A stretch of DNA of 64,000 nucleotides from Flavobacterium cyclinae (GTDB taxonomy: Bacteria > Bacteroidota > Bacteroidia > Flavobacteriales > Flavobacteriaceae). Numbering within the stretch: position 1 is the stretch's first letter; each line of letters starts with the position of its first letter. This document shows, in pieces, positions 35,032 through 45,252 of this stretch. Position numbers and translations under genes: made by a program. The stretch lies in assembly GCF_021172145.1 (NCBI RefSeq), contig NZ_CP089095.1, positions 2,666,001-2,730,000 on the forward strand, in the 5' to 3' direction. The notes beneath the pieces were generated by a model. It saw only the letters and a program-made list of their open reading frames with translations. It did no database searches and was not told where the DNA came from.

Positions 35032-36956
35032 GAAAATTTATATTACCAGCAGTAATCATTATTTCATCAATTGTTCTTATTGTTCGAATTTTTTACTTAC
35101 AAGTAATTGATGAAACTTTAAAACTTAAATCAGAAAACAATGCCATAAAAAAAGTATTTGATTTTCCTGAGCGTGGTTATATTTATGATAGAAATGGTAA
35201 GTTGTTAGTTGCTAACCAGCCATCATATGATATCATGGTGGTTCCAAGAGAAATTAAAAACATCGACACAACTGAATTTTGCTCCTTATTAAAAATCACA
35301 AAAGAAGATTTTATAAAAAAAATAGAAAAGGCAAAAATATACAGCCCCATGTTACCTTCTGTATTTCTATCTCAATTAAATAAAGTGGAATATGCCGCAT
35401 TCCAAGAAAAAGAAAGAAAATTTGAAGGTTTCTATACCCAAAGACGATCACTTCGAGATTACCAAGTTGATTTTGGAGCAAACATTTTTGGATTTATCAC
35501 ACAAGTTAATGAAGGAATACTTAAAAAAAACAAGTATTACAATAGTGGTGATTTAATTGGAAAACAAGGCGTTGAACAACAATATGAAGAAATTCTTAGA
35601 GGAGTAAAAGGAGTTAAATACTTACTACGAGACAAACATAATAAAATCATTGGTCCTTATAAAAATGGGCAATTTGATACGATAGCGCAACAAGGAAAAG
35701 ACTTAACTTTAACCATTGATTATGAACTGCAAAAATACGGTACAGAATTAATGATTAACAAAAGAGGCGGAATTGTTGCCATAGAACCTAAATCTGGTGA
35801 AATTTTAGCTTTAGTAACCGCTCCTACTTACGATCCGGGATTGTTAGTAGGAAGACAGCGCTCTAAAAACTACACTGCTTTATATAACGATTCTATAGCA
35901 AAACCTTTATACGATAGAGGACTTCAAGCTGCATATCCACCAGGCTCTCCGTTTAAAATCATAACCGGACTAATTGGATTGCAAGAGGAAGTAATTGATG
36001 AACAAAGCACCTTTTATTGTAATCATGGAGCAAATTTTGGGCGCTTTATGGGATGTCATTGTGGTTTACATACGTTACAACTAAATAATGGTATTTATAA
36101 ATCTTGTAATAGTTATTTTGGTAACACCTACAAAAGAACTATAGAAAAATACAAAGATTCATATTATAGTGTGGATAATTGGGCTAATCATGTAAAAAGT
36201 TTTGGACTTGGTCAATTTTTAGGAACCGATATGCCAATTGGATCCAAAGGATTAGTGCCCACATCAAAAATGTATAAGAAATGGTATAATGGGGCTAAAA
36301 TTAGAAGTTCTTATATTATATCAAATGCAATTGGTCAAGGCGAGGTACTAACATCTCCAATACAATTAGCCAATATGATGGCAACTGTTGCCAATAGAGG
36401 ATATTATTACACGCCTCACATAGTTAAAAACATCAAAGATGAAAAACTAGACAAAAAATACACCACTAAACATTACACTACCATAGACAAACAATATTAC
36501 GAGCCTATAATACAAGGTTTAGAAGATGTTTATAACTATGGAACAGCTTCAGGATTTAGAGTGGAAGGAATGAAAATATGTGGAAAAACAGGAACTGCAG
36601 AAAACAAAATAAGAGTAGCTGGGAAAACATATCAATTAAAAGACCATTCAATATTTGTTGCTTTTGCGCCTAGAGAAAATCCTAAAATTGCTTTGGCTGT
36701 ATTTATTGAAAATTCAGGTTATGGAGCAACTTGGGCTGGACCAATTGCAACCTTAATGCTAGAAAAATATATCAATGGTAAGATTTCTCGAAAAGACTTA
36801 GAAACTAGAATGTTAACTGGAAGTTTAGAAGCTGAGTATCAAAAAATTGAAAATATCATCTTCCAGAGACAACCAAACCCGTCAAAAATTCAAGATTCAA
36901 TAAATAAAATTAAAGTAGAAATTAGCGACGCCAAAAAAGAAGAAGAGGAAGCATAA
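35028..36956 (+). CDS. mrdA: Penicillin-binding protein 2, rod-elongation transpeptidase
   Basis: The 642-residue class B PBP has an N-terminal membrane helix (ILPAVIIISSIVLIVRIFYL) and a PBP dimerisation domain (residues about 45-220; RGYIYDRNGKLLVANQPSYD). The transpeptidase domain contains the catalytic Ser307 in PPGSPFK (SxxK), SCNS near 356 (SxN) and CGKTGTAEN near 520 (KTG). It crosslinks lateral wall peptidoglycan synthesised by RodA. It overlaps mreD by 4 bases and rodA by one base (TAATG), pointing to coupled translation. Confidence 0.95.
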   Translation: MRKFILPAVIIISSIVLIVRIFYLQVIDETLKLKSENNAIKKVFDFPERGYIYDRNGKLLVANQPSYDIMVVPREIKNIDTTEFCSLLKITKEDFIKKIEKAKIYSPMLPSVFLSQLNKVEYAAFQEKERKFEGFYTQRRSLRDYQVDFGANIFGFITQVNEGILKKNKYYNSGDLIGKQGVEQQYEEILRGVKGVKYLLRDKHNKIIGPYKNGQFDTIAQQGKDLTLTIDYELQKYGTELMINKRGGIVAIEPKSGEILALVTAPTYDPGLLVGRQRSKNYTALYNDSIAKPLYDRGLQAAYPPGSPFKIITGLIGLQEEVIDEQSTFYCNHGANFGRFMGCHCGLHTLQLNNGIYKSCNSYFGNTYKRTIEKYKDSYYSVDNWANHVKSFGLGQFLGTDMPIGSKGLVPTSKMYKKWYNGAKIRSSYIISNAIGQGEVLTSPIQLANMMATVANRGYYYTPHIVKNIKDEKLDKKYTTKHYTTIDKQYYEPIIQGLEDVYNYGTASGFRVEGMKICGKTGTAENKIRVAGKTYQLKDHSIFVAFAPRENPKIALAVFIENSGYGATWAGPIATLMLEKYINGKISRKDLETRMLTGSLEAEYQKIENIIFQRQPNPSKIQDSINKIKVEISDAKKEEEEA

Positions 36957-38212
36957 TGAAAAATCAAAGTGTTGGAAATAGAATAGATTATATTACCGTT
37001 TTACTATACATGGTCTTAGTAATAATGGGCTGGATGACTATATACTCTGCTTCTTTACCATTAGAAGAAACCTCCATATTTGATGTTACACAAATATATG
37101 GCCGTCAAATGCTATTCATTGGACTTACAATTCCTCTTATTTTTATTATTTTATTCACTGATGCTAAAATTTTTGAAAGACTATCTTTTGTTTTTTATGG
37201 CATTGGAATCCTTTTACTATTAGGATTATTTGTTTTTGGGGTTACAAAAAAAGGACAAACCAACTGGTATCAATTTGGTGGTTTTGGATTTCAACCTTCT
37301 GAGTTTGTTAAAACGGCTACAGCATTATTACTAGCAAAATATTTAAGCTATTCACAAATTAATTTAAAATTAACCAAACATCAAATAGTAGGTTTAGGCA
37401 TTATTGCAATCCCTATTTTATTAATATTAATGCAACCCGATGCTGGAAGTGCTATGATATTTGTTTCATTAATTTTTGTTTTAAATAGAGAAGGATTACC
37501 TAGTTGGTACTTTTTTTCAGGAATTATTGCCATAGCATTGTTTTTTTTATCATTAGTTATTCAACCCCTTTATTTAGTAGCTATCATTTTTGCAATAATG
37601 GTTATTCATTATTTGTTTAATCGAAAAATATCCAGAAATCCCATTGTTTATGGATTGCTTTATTTGACAATGGCAGGATTTGCCTTTTCTGTAAGCTATG
37701 TATATGATAGTGTTTTAGAACCGCATCAAAAAGACCGAATTAATGTGTTAATTGGTGATGATGTTGATATGAAGAAAGAAGGATACAACTTAAATCAATC
37801 AATGATTGCTATTGGCTCTGGAGGTTTATTAGGAAAAGGATATTTAGAAGGCACGCAAACTAAAGGTGGTTTTGTTCCAGAACAACATACCGATTATATT
37901 TTTACAACAGTTGGCGAAGAATGGGGATTTGTAGGCAGCATTACTGTAATCCTATTATTTATGACCTTATTTTTAAGAATTATCTACCTAGCAGAAAATC
38001 AAAAGACAAAATTTAGTAGGGTGTATGGCTATTGCGTTGCCACTTATTTATTTACTCATTTTTTTGTAAATATTGCCATGCTTATTAAATTATTCCCAAC
38101 TATTGGTGTACCTCTACCCTTTTTCTCTTACGGAGGTTCAAGTTTATGGGCGTTTACAATTATGCTTTTTATTTTTGTGAAACTTGATGCCAATAAGGTT
38201 AATGAATGGTAA
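36956..38212 (+). CDS. rodA: Rod-shape SEDS glycosyltransferase RodA
   Basis: The 418-residue polytopic protein belongs to the SEDS family: NWYQFGGFGFQPSEFVKTAT near residue 102, LMQPDAGSAMIFVSL near 159, and the terminal LFPTIGVPLPFFSYGGSS near 380. It polymerises lipid II together with PBP2 encoded immediately upstream. An FtsW assignment is unlikely because of the gene order. It ends next to the convergent nuclease gene, with no intergenic bases, so a terminator was not identified. Confidence 0.95.
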   Translation: MKNQSVGNRIDYITVLLYMVLVIMGWMTIYSASLPLEETSIFDVTQIYGRQMLFIGLTIPLIFIILFTDAKIFERLSFVFYGIGILLLLGLFVFGVTKKGQTNWYQFGGFGFQPSEFVKTATALLLAKYLSYSQINLKLTKHQIVGLGIIAIPILLILMQPDAGSAMIFVSLIFVLNREGLPSWYFFSGIIAIALFFLSLVIQPLYLVAIIFAIMVIHYLFNRKISRNPIVYGLLYLTMAGFAFSVSYVYDSVLEPHQKDRINVLIGDDVDMKKEGYNLNQSMIAIGSGGLLGKGYLEGTQTKGGFVPEQHTDYIFTTVGEEWGFVGSITVILLFMTLFLRIIYLAENQKTKFSRVYGYCVATYLFTHFFVNIAMLIKLFPTIGVPLPFFSYGGSSLWAFTIMLFIFVKLDANKVNEW

Positions 38213-38986
38213 TTAAAAACTCCATTCTTTATAATCTGATTTTGTTTCTAATTCATTTTCTATAGTGTCTGATAATTTAGGAAAAAAGTCAATTCCGGTC
38301 ATTTTTTCAATATCATCTACAGTTGCCGTAAATTCATATAAAGGCTGATTTGATTTTTGATGCGGAACTAAGAAACCAATCATTCTACTTCCGTCTTTAG
38401 TTAAAAGTACTTTGTAAAAATATTTTGGAACCGAAACTTTTTCTTTTCCGATAGATTTAAGATTATCATTTAATACGCCTCCAGTCACAATATATAAACC
38501 ATCATATTTCAAAGCCCAATACCTTACTTTTTCTTCTAAACGATTCCATACTCCCGAATTAAAATCGTGTTTTTGAGGACTAATATTAGAAGTAAAAAAT
38601 GTTTCGTTGTAATCTGAAAAAGAACTTTTTCTATCAGCTGCCGGACATAAATGTCCTTTATCATAACCTGAATTTTTATAATTTCTCCAATCTGCAGAAG
38701 CTGTTTCTACTAATGGATCTTGCTCAAAAAAAGGGCGTTGAAAATTTAAATTTGTCAAATCGTTCTTTTCTAAAACATAAGCAACCCATTCACTTTGCTC
38801 ATGATTTTCTGAATAAGAAAAACTATAAGACGAGTGACTATAAATTGCTCCTGTTGTGGAAGTTGGTAAATAATCAAATAGACTACTATTTGTTGGTTCT
38901 TCATGTACCACAAATTCTTTATTTTCCAATTTATTACACGAGGAAAAAAGAGTAACAAACAGTATTAATAAACTAATTCTATTCAT
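38213..38986 (-). CDS. DNA/RNA non-specific endonuclease, probable lipoprotein
   Basis: The 257-residue product has a lipoprotein signal (MNRISLLILFVTLFSSC, lipidated Cys17) and a NUC1/EndA-type beta-beta-alpha-metal domain. The active-site block is SGYDKGHLCPAADRKSS near residue 108, where the common DRGH appears as DKGH; the metal-binding Asn is in FTSNISPQKHDFNSGVWNRL near 132. It should cleave extracellular or periplasmic DNA and RNA, consistent with nutrient scavenging. It converges with rodA. Upstream is the terminator of the protease gene, so it is transcribed alone. Confidence 0.88.
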   Translation of the reverse strand: MNRISLLILFVTLFSSCNKLENKEFVVHEEPTNSSLFDYLPTSTTGAIYSHSSYSFSYSENHEQSEWVAYVLEKNDLTNLNFQRPFFEQDPLVETASADWRNYKNSGYDKGHLCPAADRKSSFSDYNETFFTSNISPQKHDFNSGVWNRLEEKVRYWALKYDGLYIVTGGVLNDNLKSIGKEKVSVPKYFYKVLLTKDGSRMIGFLVPHQKSNQPLYEFTATVDDIEKMTGIDFFPKLSDTIENELETKSDYKEWSF

Positions 38987-39006
38987 CAGTATTTAAGGTA
39001 GTATTT

Positions 39007-39032
39007 AAAAAAAGTCCCTCTAAAGGGACTTT
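39007..39032 (-). terminator. Terminator of the tail-specific protease gene
   Basis: AAAGTCCC (39011-39018) and GGGACTTT (39025-39032) form a hairpin; the T tract lies on the minus strand. It is 4 bases after the protease stop. Confidence 0.85.
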
Positions 39033-39035
39033 CAA

Positions 39036-41189
39036 TTAATTCAAACTCAATTTTTGAGTTAAGCTTTTGCCTTTAGTCAGCAGTTTTATATCTGAAATAA
39101 TATTTAGTGTTTCTTCAATATAAATATCTTTCTGCATTTCTTCATGCCAACGTTCTCTTTTTTGTTTTAACACAGTATCTTTTTCAAACAAAGCTAATTC
39201 ATCTGGCAAAGATTTAAATTCATAAGTGTTTTTATAATCAGAAATTGCCTTAAATTTTTTCAACTTTTCGTCAGCAACAGCTAATTCATTATTAAAATCA
39301 TTTAAATTTAAGCTAATAACTTTCTCATCTTTACGCTCAAAAATCCATTTTGCATTTTCGTCAATTAATTTAAATGTAGTATTAGTGGCAATTCTTTTAT
39401 TACTATTTAAAATAATATTATCATAATTAATTTGTAAAGGTTCGTATTTAGCGGGTTCAATTTTATCCCAAGGCAATGCACTTTCCTCATCGCGTTCCCC
39501 CATATCTAAGTAAGAAAAACGGTCTGGAAAAACAACATCACTTTTTACTCCTTCACGCTGAGTTGAACCACCATTAATTCTATAAAACTTTTGGATCGTT
39601 GTTTTAAGCGCTCCTAAATCACCAAAAGAACTACTTCTGATAAACTGATTTAAATCAATAACATTTTGAACTGTTCCTTTTCCGTAAGAGTGTTTACTTC
39701 CCACAACAATTCCTCTTTTGTAATCTTGTATAGCCGCTGCAAATATTTCAGAAGCTGAAGCAGAGAAATTATTAATCATTACCACTAATGGACCATCATA
39801 TTGCACTCGTTTATCTGGATCAGGTAATATTTCAGGATTTCTGCGAGGTGCCTTTACTTGAACAACTGGTCCTTCGGGAATGAACAATCCTACCATTTTT
39901 ACAACGGTTTCTAGTGAACCACCACCATTATCACGTAAATCCATGATAAGACCATCGATGTTTTGAGCTTTAAGTTTTTCAATTTCAGCCGCTACATCTT
40001 TAAATGCGTCACGATTTTCTTTATTTTCAAAACTAATGTAGAATTTTGGTAAATAAATAATTCCGTATTTTTTACCATCTTTTTCAACCACACTTGATTT
40101 AGCAAAAGTTTCCTCTGTTTCTACTTCATCACGAATAATTGAAATTACTTTAATTGTACCATCAACTTTTTTTACCGTTAAACGAACTTCAGTTCCTTTT
40201 GGTCCTTTGATTTTCTTAACAACATCATCCAAACGCATTCCGGCAATATCAATTGGTTCTTCTTTACCTTGTCCCACTTTCAAAATCAAGTCTCCTGCCT
40301 CTAATTCTTTTCCTCTCCAAGCAGGTCCTCCCGAAATTAATTCTGAAATCTCAACTCCAGCTTCCTTTTTTTGAAGGCGCGCTCCAATACCTTGAAAAGT
40401 TCCGCTCATACTTACATCAAATTTCTCTTTATCTTCTGGTGAAAAATAAAAGGTATGAGGATCAAAACGTTCAACAATCGAGTTTAAAAATATAGCAAAC
40501 CAATCATCTCTAGTTAATTCTTTTTCAAGGAAATTAAAATATTCATCTAATGATTTTAAAGTACTTTCACGAACTTCTTTTTCAATTACCTCAAACGATT
40601 TTTCTTCATAAGACGCATTTTCTTTCTTTTTTTCTTCTTCTAATTTTTGTTTATCTGTTAAAGAAGAAAGTGTTGAAAGTTTTAGTTGTTTACGCCATCT
40701 TTCTACTAAATCTGATTTGTTTTTTGCGAAAGGAAGATTATCATAATCTATATTTATCGACTCTTTAACGTTATAATCAAAGGGTTTACTCAATAAATTT
40801 TCATAGATTTTTCTTGATTCTTTCATTCTTTGTAATAAACGAGAATTTGTCAAATTGAAAAATGAAATATCTTTTCTCAAAATCATCTCATCTAATGAAG
40901 TTTCATATTTACTAAATTCATTAATATCACTTTGAATAAAAAATCGTTTTGTTGGATCAATATTTTCCAAATACTTATGATATACTTTTTTAGAAAAATC
41001 ATCATTGATTTCAACCGGACTATAATGCCCACGTTCTAAAACCATAGTTAATAATTCTAAAATTAATTTATCTTTTTCAGGATCTTCCTTCTTCTCACGC
41101 GGAATAAAACTCCAAAGTATTGCTGATAAAGCAGTTACCACCAATATAATCTTATAATTTCTTTTCATAAATTCGACTATTCGTTTCAT
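39036..41189 (-). CDS. prc: Carboxy-terminal processing (tail-specific) protease, S41 family
   Basis: The 717-residue protein has an N-terminal membrane helix (YKIILVVTALSAILWSFIP), a helical N-domain, and a PDZ domain about residues 245-330 (FDPHTFYFSPEDKEKFDVSM, GIGARLQKKEAGVEISELIS). The catalytic serine-lysine dyad lies in NNFSASASEIFAAAI and GIVVGSKHSYGKGTVQ, near 475 and 500. The C-terminal DUF3340 domain is present. It degrades misfolded periplasmic proteins from their C terminus. A second in-frame ATG at 41168 is an equally good start. A TAATTTAG element at 41204-41211 is a possible promoter. Confidence 0.92.
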   Translation of the reverse strand: MKRIVEFMKRNYKIILVVTALSAILWSFIPREKKEDPEKDKLILELLTMVLERGHYSPVEINDDFSKKVYHKYLENIDPTKRFFIQSDINEFSKYETSLDEMILRKDISFFNLTNSRLLQRMKESRKIYENLLSKPFDYNVKESINIDYDNLPFAKNKSDLVERWRKQLKLSTLSSLTDKQKLEEEKKKENASYEEKSFEVIEKEVRESTLKSLDEYFNFLEKELTRDDWFAIFLNSIVERFDPHTFYFSPEDKEKFDVSMSGTFQGIGARLQKKEAGVEISELISGGPAWRGKELEAGDLILKVGQGKEEPIDIAGMRLDDVVKKIKGPKGTEVRLTVKKVDGTIKVISIIRDEVETEETFAKSSVVEKDGKKYGIIYLPKFYISFENKENRDAFKDVAAEIEKLKAQNIDGLIMDLRDNGGGSLETVVKMVGLFIPEGPVVQVKAPRRNPEILPDPDKRVQYDGPLVVMINNFSASASEIFAAAIQDYKRGIVVGSKHSYGKGTVQNVIDLNQFIRSSSFGDLGALKTTIQKFYRINGGSTQREGVKSDVVFPDRFSYLDMGERDEESALPWDKIEPAKYEPLQINYDNIILNSNKRIATNTTFKLIDENAKWIFERKDEKVISLNLNDFNNELAVADEKLKKFKAISDYKNTYEFKSLPDELALFEKDTVLKQKRERWHEEMQKDIYIEETLNIISDIKLLTKGKSLTQKLSLN

Positions 41190-41330
41190 TGAAAAATTTT
41201 CAACTAAATTACATAAAAAATCATGCCATAAGCATGCAAATTACTATAATTTTTTGTTAATACCATAAAAATCATCAAACAAAAAAAAGGTTTTAACTTA
41301 ATTTATTTAATTTAGCGGAAAATGTGTAAA

Positions 41331-42098
41331 ATGGCAAAACCACTGATACTTGTAACAAACGATGATGGAATTTTAGCTCCTGGAATTAGAGCATTAATTG
41401 ATGTAATGAAAGAAATTGGAGAAGTGGTAGTAGTAGCACCCGATAGTCCGCAAAGTGCTATGGGTCATGCCATTACTATCAACAATACTCTAAAACTCGA
41501 AAAAGTTAAAATTGACAAAGAATTGGTACTAGAATACAGTTGTAGTGGTACGCCTGTGGATTGTGTAAAAATTGCCATTAATGAAATTTTGAAAAGAAAA
41601 CCAGATTTATGTGTTTCAGGCATTAATCATGGGTCTAATTCTTCAATAAATGTAATTTATTCTGGCACCATGAGTGCTGCTGTTGAAGCGGGCATTGAAG
41701 GTATTCCTGCAATTGGTTTTTCATTGCTAGATTACAGTTGGGATGCAAATTTTGAACCCATCAAAACTCATATAAAACAAATTGCATTAAAAGTATTAAA
41801 AAAAGGTGTTCCAGAAGGCGTAATTTTAAATGTTAATTTTCCAAAATTAAGTCAAGAAGAAATAAAAGGAGTTAAAATTTGCCGTCAAGCAAAAGCTATG
41901 TGGCAAGAAGAATTTGATAAAAGAACAAATCCTCAAGGAAAAGAATATTATTGGTTAACTGGAAAATTTGTCAATTTAGACAAAGGAACTGACACTGATG
42001 AATGGGCGTTAGAAAACGGATATATCTCCATTGTACCCGTACAGTTTGATTTAACAGCACATCATGCAATACAACAATTAAATTCTTGGGAATTATAA
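41331..42098 (+). CDS. surE: 5'-nucleotidase SurE
   Basis: This metal-dependent nucleotidase begins MAKPLILVTNDDGILAPG; an earlier ATG at 41322 would add only three residues (MCK). The family blocks are present: the metal-binding NDD near residue 9, APDSPQSAMGHAI near 38, CSGTPVDCVKIAIN and the Asn-Ser-rich GINHGSNSSINVIYSGTMSA near 94. It hydrolyses nucleoside monophosphates and possibly short polyphosphates. lpxB follows 12 bases later. The divergent spacer to prc holds a possible -7 box TAATTTAG at 41308-41315. Confidence 0.93.
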   Translation: MAKPLILVTNDDGILAPGIRALIDVMKEIGEVVVVAPDSPQSAMGHAITINNTLKLEKVKIDKELVLEYSCSGTPVDCVKIAINEILKRKPDLCVSGINHGSNSSINVIYSGTMSAAVEAGIEGIPAIGFSLLDYSWDANFEPIKTHIKQIALKVLKKGVPEGVILNVNFPKLSQEEIKGVKICRQAKAMWQEEFDKRTNPQGKEYYWLTGKFVNLDKGTDTDEWALENGYISIVPVQFDLTAHHAIQQLNSWEL

Positions 42099-42110
42099 AG
42101 TGAAGATTAA

Positions 42111-43226
42111 ATGAAATATTACATCATAGCAGGAGAAGCTTCAGGCGATTTACACGGTTCAAACCTTATGAAGGCGTTATACGAAAAAGATCCATCAGCC
42201 GAAATTCGTTTTTGGGGTGGCGATTTAATGCAAAATGTAGGTGGCACTTTAGTAAAACACTATCGTGATTTAGCCTTCATGGGATTTATTGAAGTGGTAA
42301 TGAACTTAAAAACAATTTTAAACAACATCAAAATCTGCAAAAAAGACATTGAAGCATTTCAACCTGATGCGATTATTTTTATCGATTATCCTGGATTTAA
42401 TATGCGAATTGCAACTTGGGCAAAAGAGCGTAATATTCCAACACATTACTACATTTCACCTCAAATTTGGGCTTGGAAAGAAAATCGTATCAAAGCTATC
42501 AAGCGAGATGTAGATTTCATGTACGTAATTCTTCCTTTTGAAAAAGATTTTTACGAGAAAAAACACAATTTTCCTGTTCATTTTGTAGGTCATCCATTGA
42601 TTGATGCTATTGCAAATAGAACAGAAGTTTCAGATGAAACTTTTAGAGAAGAACATCATCTTTCTGACCAACCTATTATTGCTTTATTACCTGGAAGTCG
42701 TAAGCAAGAAATTTCCAAAATGCTTTCGATTATGCTTTCTGTGGTAAATGATTTTCCTGATTATCAATTTGTGATTGCAGGTGCTCCAAGTCAGGAATAT
42801 GAATTTTACAAAACTTTTTTAACAAATGAAAATGTGAAGTTTATTTCAAATAAAACCTATGATTTATTGAGTCATTCGCATGCTGCTTTAGTAACTTCTG
42901 GAACCGCAACTTTAGAAACCGCTTTATTTAATGTTCCTGAAGTAGTATGCTATAAAGGAAGTTGGATTTCGTACCAAATTGCCAAACGCATCATCACTTT
43001 AAAATACATTTCATTAGTAAATTTAATCATGGATAAAGAAGTGGTCAAAGAATTGATTCAAGACGAGTTGAATACCAAAAATTTAAAAGCTGAACTCACC
43101 AAAATCTTGAATACAGAAAGCCGCACGCATTTATTACAAGATTATGACAACTTAAAAGAAAAATTAGGTGGCGAAGGCGCAAGTAAAAAGACTGCAGAGT
43201 TGATTGTGGGTAGTTTTGAAAAATAA
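42111..43226 (+). CDS. lpxB: Lipid-A-disaccharide synthase
   Basis: The 371-residue GT19 enzyme couples lipid X and UDP-diacylglucosamine in lipid A synthesis at the inner membrane. Characteristic blocks are AGEASGDLHGSNLMKALYEK, FWGGDLMQNVGG, IDYPGFNMRIATWAKERNIP, YYISPQIWAWKENRIKAIKR and LLPGSRKQEI, ending in a SGTATLETALFNVPEVVCYK nucleotide-binding stretch near residue 264. The gene lies 12 bases after surE and 11 before comEC, so it is in the middle of one unit. Confidence 0.96.
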   Translation: MKYYIIAGEASGDLHGSNLMKALYEKDPSAEIRFWGGDLMQNVGGTLVKHYRDLAFMGFIEVVMNLKTILNNIKICKKDIEAFQPDAIIFIDYPGFNMRIATWAKERNIPTHYYISPQIWAWKENRIKAIKRDVDFMYVILPFEKDFYEKKHNFPVHFVGHPLIDAIANRTEVSDETFREEHHLSDQPIIALLPGSRKQEISKMLSIMLSVVNDFPDYQFVIAGAPSQEYEFYKTFLTNENVKFISNKTYDLLSHSHAALVTSGTATLETALFNVPEVVCYKGSWISYQIAKRIITLKYISLVNLIMDKEVVKELIQDELNTKNLKAELTKILNTESRTHLLQDYDNLKEKLGGEGASKKTAELIVGSFEK

Positions 43227-43237
43227 AATATATTAAA

Positions 43238-45250
43238 TTGAAAGTAGTTAAGTTTCCCCTAATCACCATTACTATAAGTTTTGCTATTGGCATTATTGCA
43301 GCCTATTATCTGCAATGGAGTTTTACTACTTTACTATTTTCATTCTTAATAATTCTAGGAGTTTTTGGTTTTCAGTTTTGGAAAAGCAATAAAGTGCTGT
43401 TACAAAATGTAGCATTTGGCATTACTACTTACCTCCTTGCTTTTTATTTAGGAATGATTACTTTTTATGTTCATTCAGATGTTAATTCAAACATTCATTA
43501 TACCAAAAAATCATTTGAAGAAACAAATGCTGTTCGGGGATTGGTTACCGCAACTTTAAAACCAAATGAAAAATATAATAAATACTTTATTTCTCTTTCA
43601 CATTTTAATGATTCTATAGCATCTGGAAAATTATTATTATATGTTCCAAAAACAAATCGTAAGACTTTACATACTGGCGATGAAATTTGGCTAAATGCTG
43701 CTATTTATCCGGTTCCAAAAGCATTTAATCCGTACCAATTTGATTATTCGAAATACCTTGAAAAACAAAATGTGTTCCATCAAATTTACACAAAAGAAAA
43801 TCAAATCAAGTTTATTCAAACACACAAAACCATTTCTTATTACATTGAAAATTTAAGAAGCAATCTTAGTCAAAGTTTTGAAATTCATCATTTTGAACCC
43901 AAAACAAAAGCCATAATAGACGCTTTAATTTTAGGACAACGTTCAGAATTAGATCCAGAAACAATTAGTAATTATTCAAATGCAGGTGTAATTCACATTT
44001 TAGCGATTTCAGGATTACATATTTCCATTATTTACTTCTTTATCATTTTCCTGTTAAAACCTTTGAAAAGAGTTCGTTTTGGAGCAGAAATTCAATTATT
44101 ACTTGTATTGTTTATTTTATGGTTATTTGCATTACTTACCGGTTTGCCAGCTTCGGTAACTAGAGCTGTAACTTTATTTAGCTTCATAAGTATCGGAAAC
44201 TATTTTAATCAGTCAAAAGCAATTTATAATGCCATAGCCATTTCTGCATTTTTAATTTTATTGGTAAAACCAAATGCCTTTTTTGACATTGGTTTTCAAT
44301 TGAGTTATGCAGCTGTTTTATCTATTGTACTGTTCCAACCTTTTTACAAGAAATTCTATTTTTCTGAAAACAAAATCGCTGTTTATTTTACGGACATTAT
44401 TTTGGTTTCCTTAGCAGCTCAGATTGGTGTATTGCCTTTAAGTTTGTATTATTTCAACCAATTACCTTTATTGTTTTTAATGGCGAATTTGGTCATTATT
44501 CCACTTTCGAGTTTGGTTTTAATTGCAGGAATTGTCATTTTACCCTTCAATTTTATACTGCCAACATTAGCAACATTTTTAGGAAAAATTCTTGAATTTA
44601 GCATTCAACTTATGAACGATTATATACATTGGATTGCCCAATTTAAAAGCGGAATTATCACCAATATTTCGTTTTCGAGTGGGTTGACCTTTTCGATGTA
44701 TTTAGTAATAATTACTATTATTTATTGGATATATCACACAAAAGTTAAAAACATAAAATATGTTTTAGCAAGCATTTTACTTTTCCAATTGAGCTACATC
44801 AGTGTAAAATGGAACGAAAATCAAGGAAGTGAATTGATTATTTTTAATGAAAAATCGACTTTAATTGGAATTAAGAATCAAAACAATGTAGTTGCTTTTA
44901 CTGATACTCCAGAAAATCACATTACGACTTTAAATCATTACACACGAGGTACATTTTCAGACTCTTTAGGTGTTTTTCCATTGCAAAATGTGATTTCTTT
45001 AAAAAAGAATAGAATTTTAATTGTAGATAGTTTGGGAATTTATAAAACTTCGATCCAACCTGACATTATAGTTTTAACTCAAAATCCAAAAATAAATTTA
45101 GCAAGATTGATAAAAGAAATGCAACCAAAAGAGATTGTTGCCGATAAAAGCAACTACAAAAACAACATAAGTACTTGGAATGCAACATGCAAAAAAGAAA
45201 AAATCCCTTTTCATGCTATAGCCGAAAAGGGATTTTATAGATTGAAATAA
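43238..45250 (+). CDS. comEC: ComEC/Rec2 family DNA-uptake channel
   Basis: The 670-residue product starts with TTG, and no better start precedes the membrane region. N-terminal helices (IIAAYYLQWSFTTLLFSFLI) lead to a DUF4131-like domain. The competence membrane domain follows (residues about 215-490; IHILAISGLHISIIYFFIIF, ARAVTLFSF-like TRAVTLFSFISIGNYF, VLSIVLFQPF). The C-terminal ~150 residues have no intact metallo-beta-lactamase motif, so that domain is absent or degenerate. ComEC transports single-stranded DNA into the cytoplasm in natural transformation. It shares the surE-lpxB transcript. A hairpin with perfect 12-bp arms is embedded in its last 50 bases. Confidence 0.9.
   Translation: MKVVKFPLITITISFAIGIIAAYYLQWSFTTLLFSFLIILGVFGFQFWKSNKVLLQNVAFGITTYLLAFYLGMITFYVHSDVNSNIHYTKKSFEETNAVRGLVTATLKPNEKYNKYFISLSHFNDSIASGKLLLYVPKTNRKTLHTGDEIWLNAAIYPVPKAFNPYQFDYSKYLEKQNVFHQIYTKENQIKFIQTHKTISYYIENLRSNLSQSFEIHHFEPKTKAIIDALILGQRSELDPETISNYSNAGVIHILAISGLHISIIYFFIIFLLKPLKRVRFGAEIQLLLVLFILWLFALLTGLPASVTRAVTLFSFISIGNYFNQSKAIYNAIAISAFLILLVKPNAFFDIGFQLSYAAVLSIVLFQPFYKKFYFSENKIAVYFTDIILVSLAAQIGVLPLSLYYFNQLPLLFLMANLVIIPLSSLVLIAGIVILPFNFILPTLATFLGKILEFSIQLMNDYIHWIAQFKSGIITNISFSSGLTFSMYLVIITIIYWIYHTKVKNIKYVLASILLFQLSYISVKWNENQGSELIIFNEKSTLIGIKNQNNVVAFTDTPENHITTLNHYTRGTFSDSLGVFPLQNVISLKKNRILIVDSLGIYKTSIQPDIIVLTQNPKINLARLIKEMQPKEIVADKSNYKNNISTWNATCKKEKIPFHAIAEKGFYRLK
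45192..45238 (-). terminator. Terminator of the thioredoxin gene, inside the 3' end of comEC
   Basis: AAAATCCCTTTT (45200-45211) and AAAAGGGATTTT (45225-45236) are perfect complements with a 13-base loop. On the minus strand the stem runs into a long T-rich tract. The plus-strand tail is short, so it should act mainly on the minus-strand gene. Confidence 0.75.
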
Positions 45251-45252
45251 AT

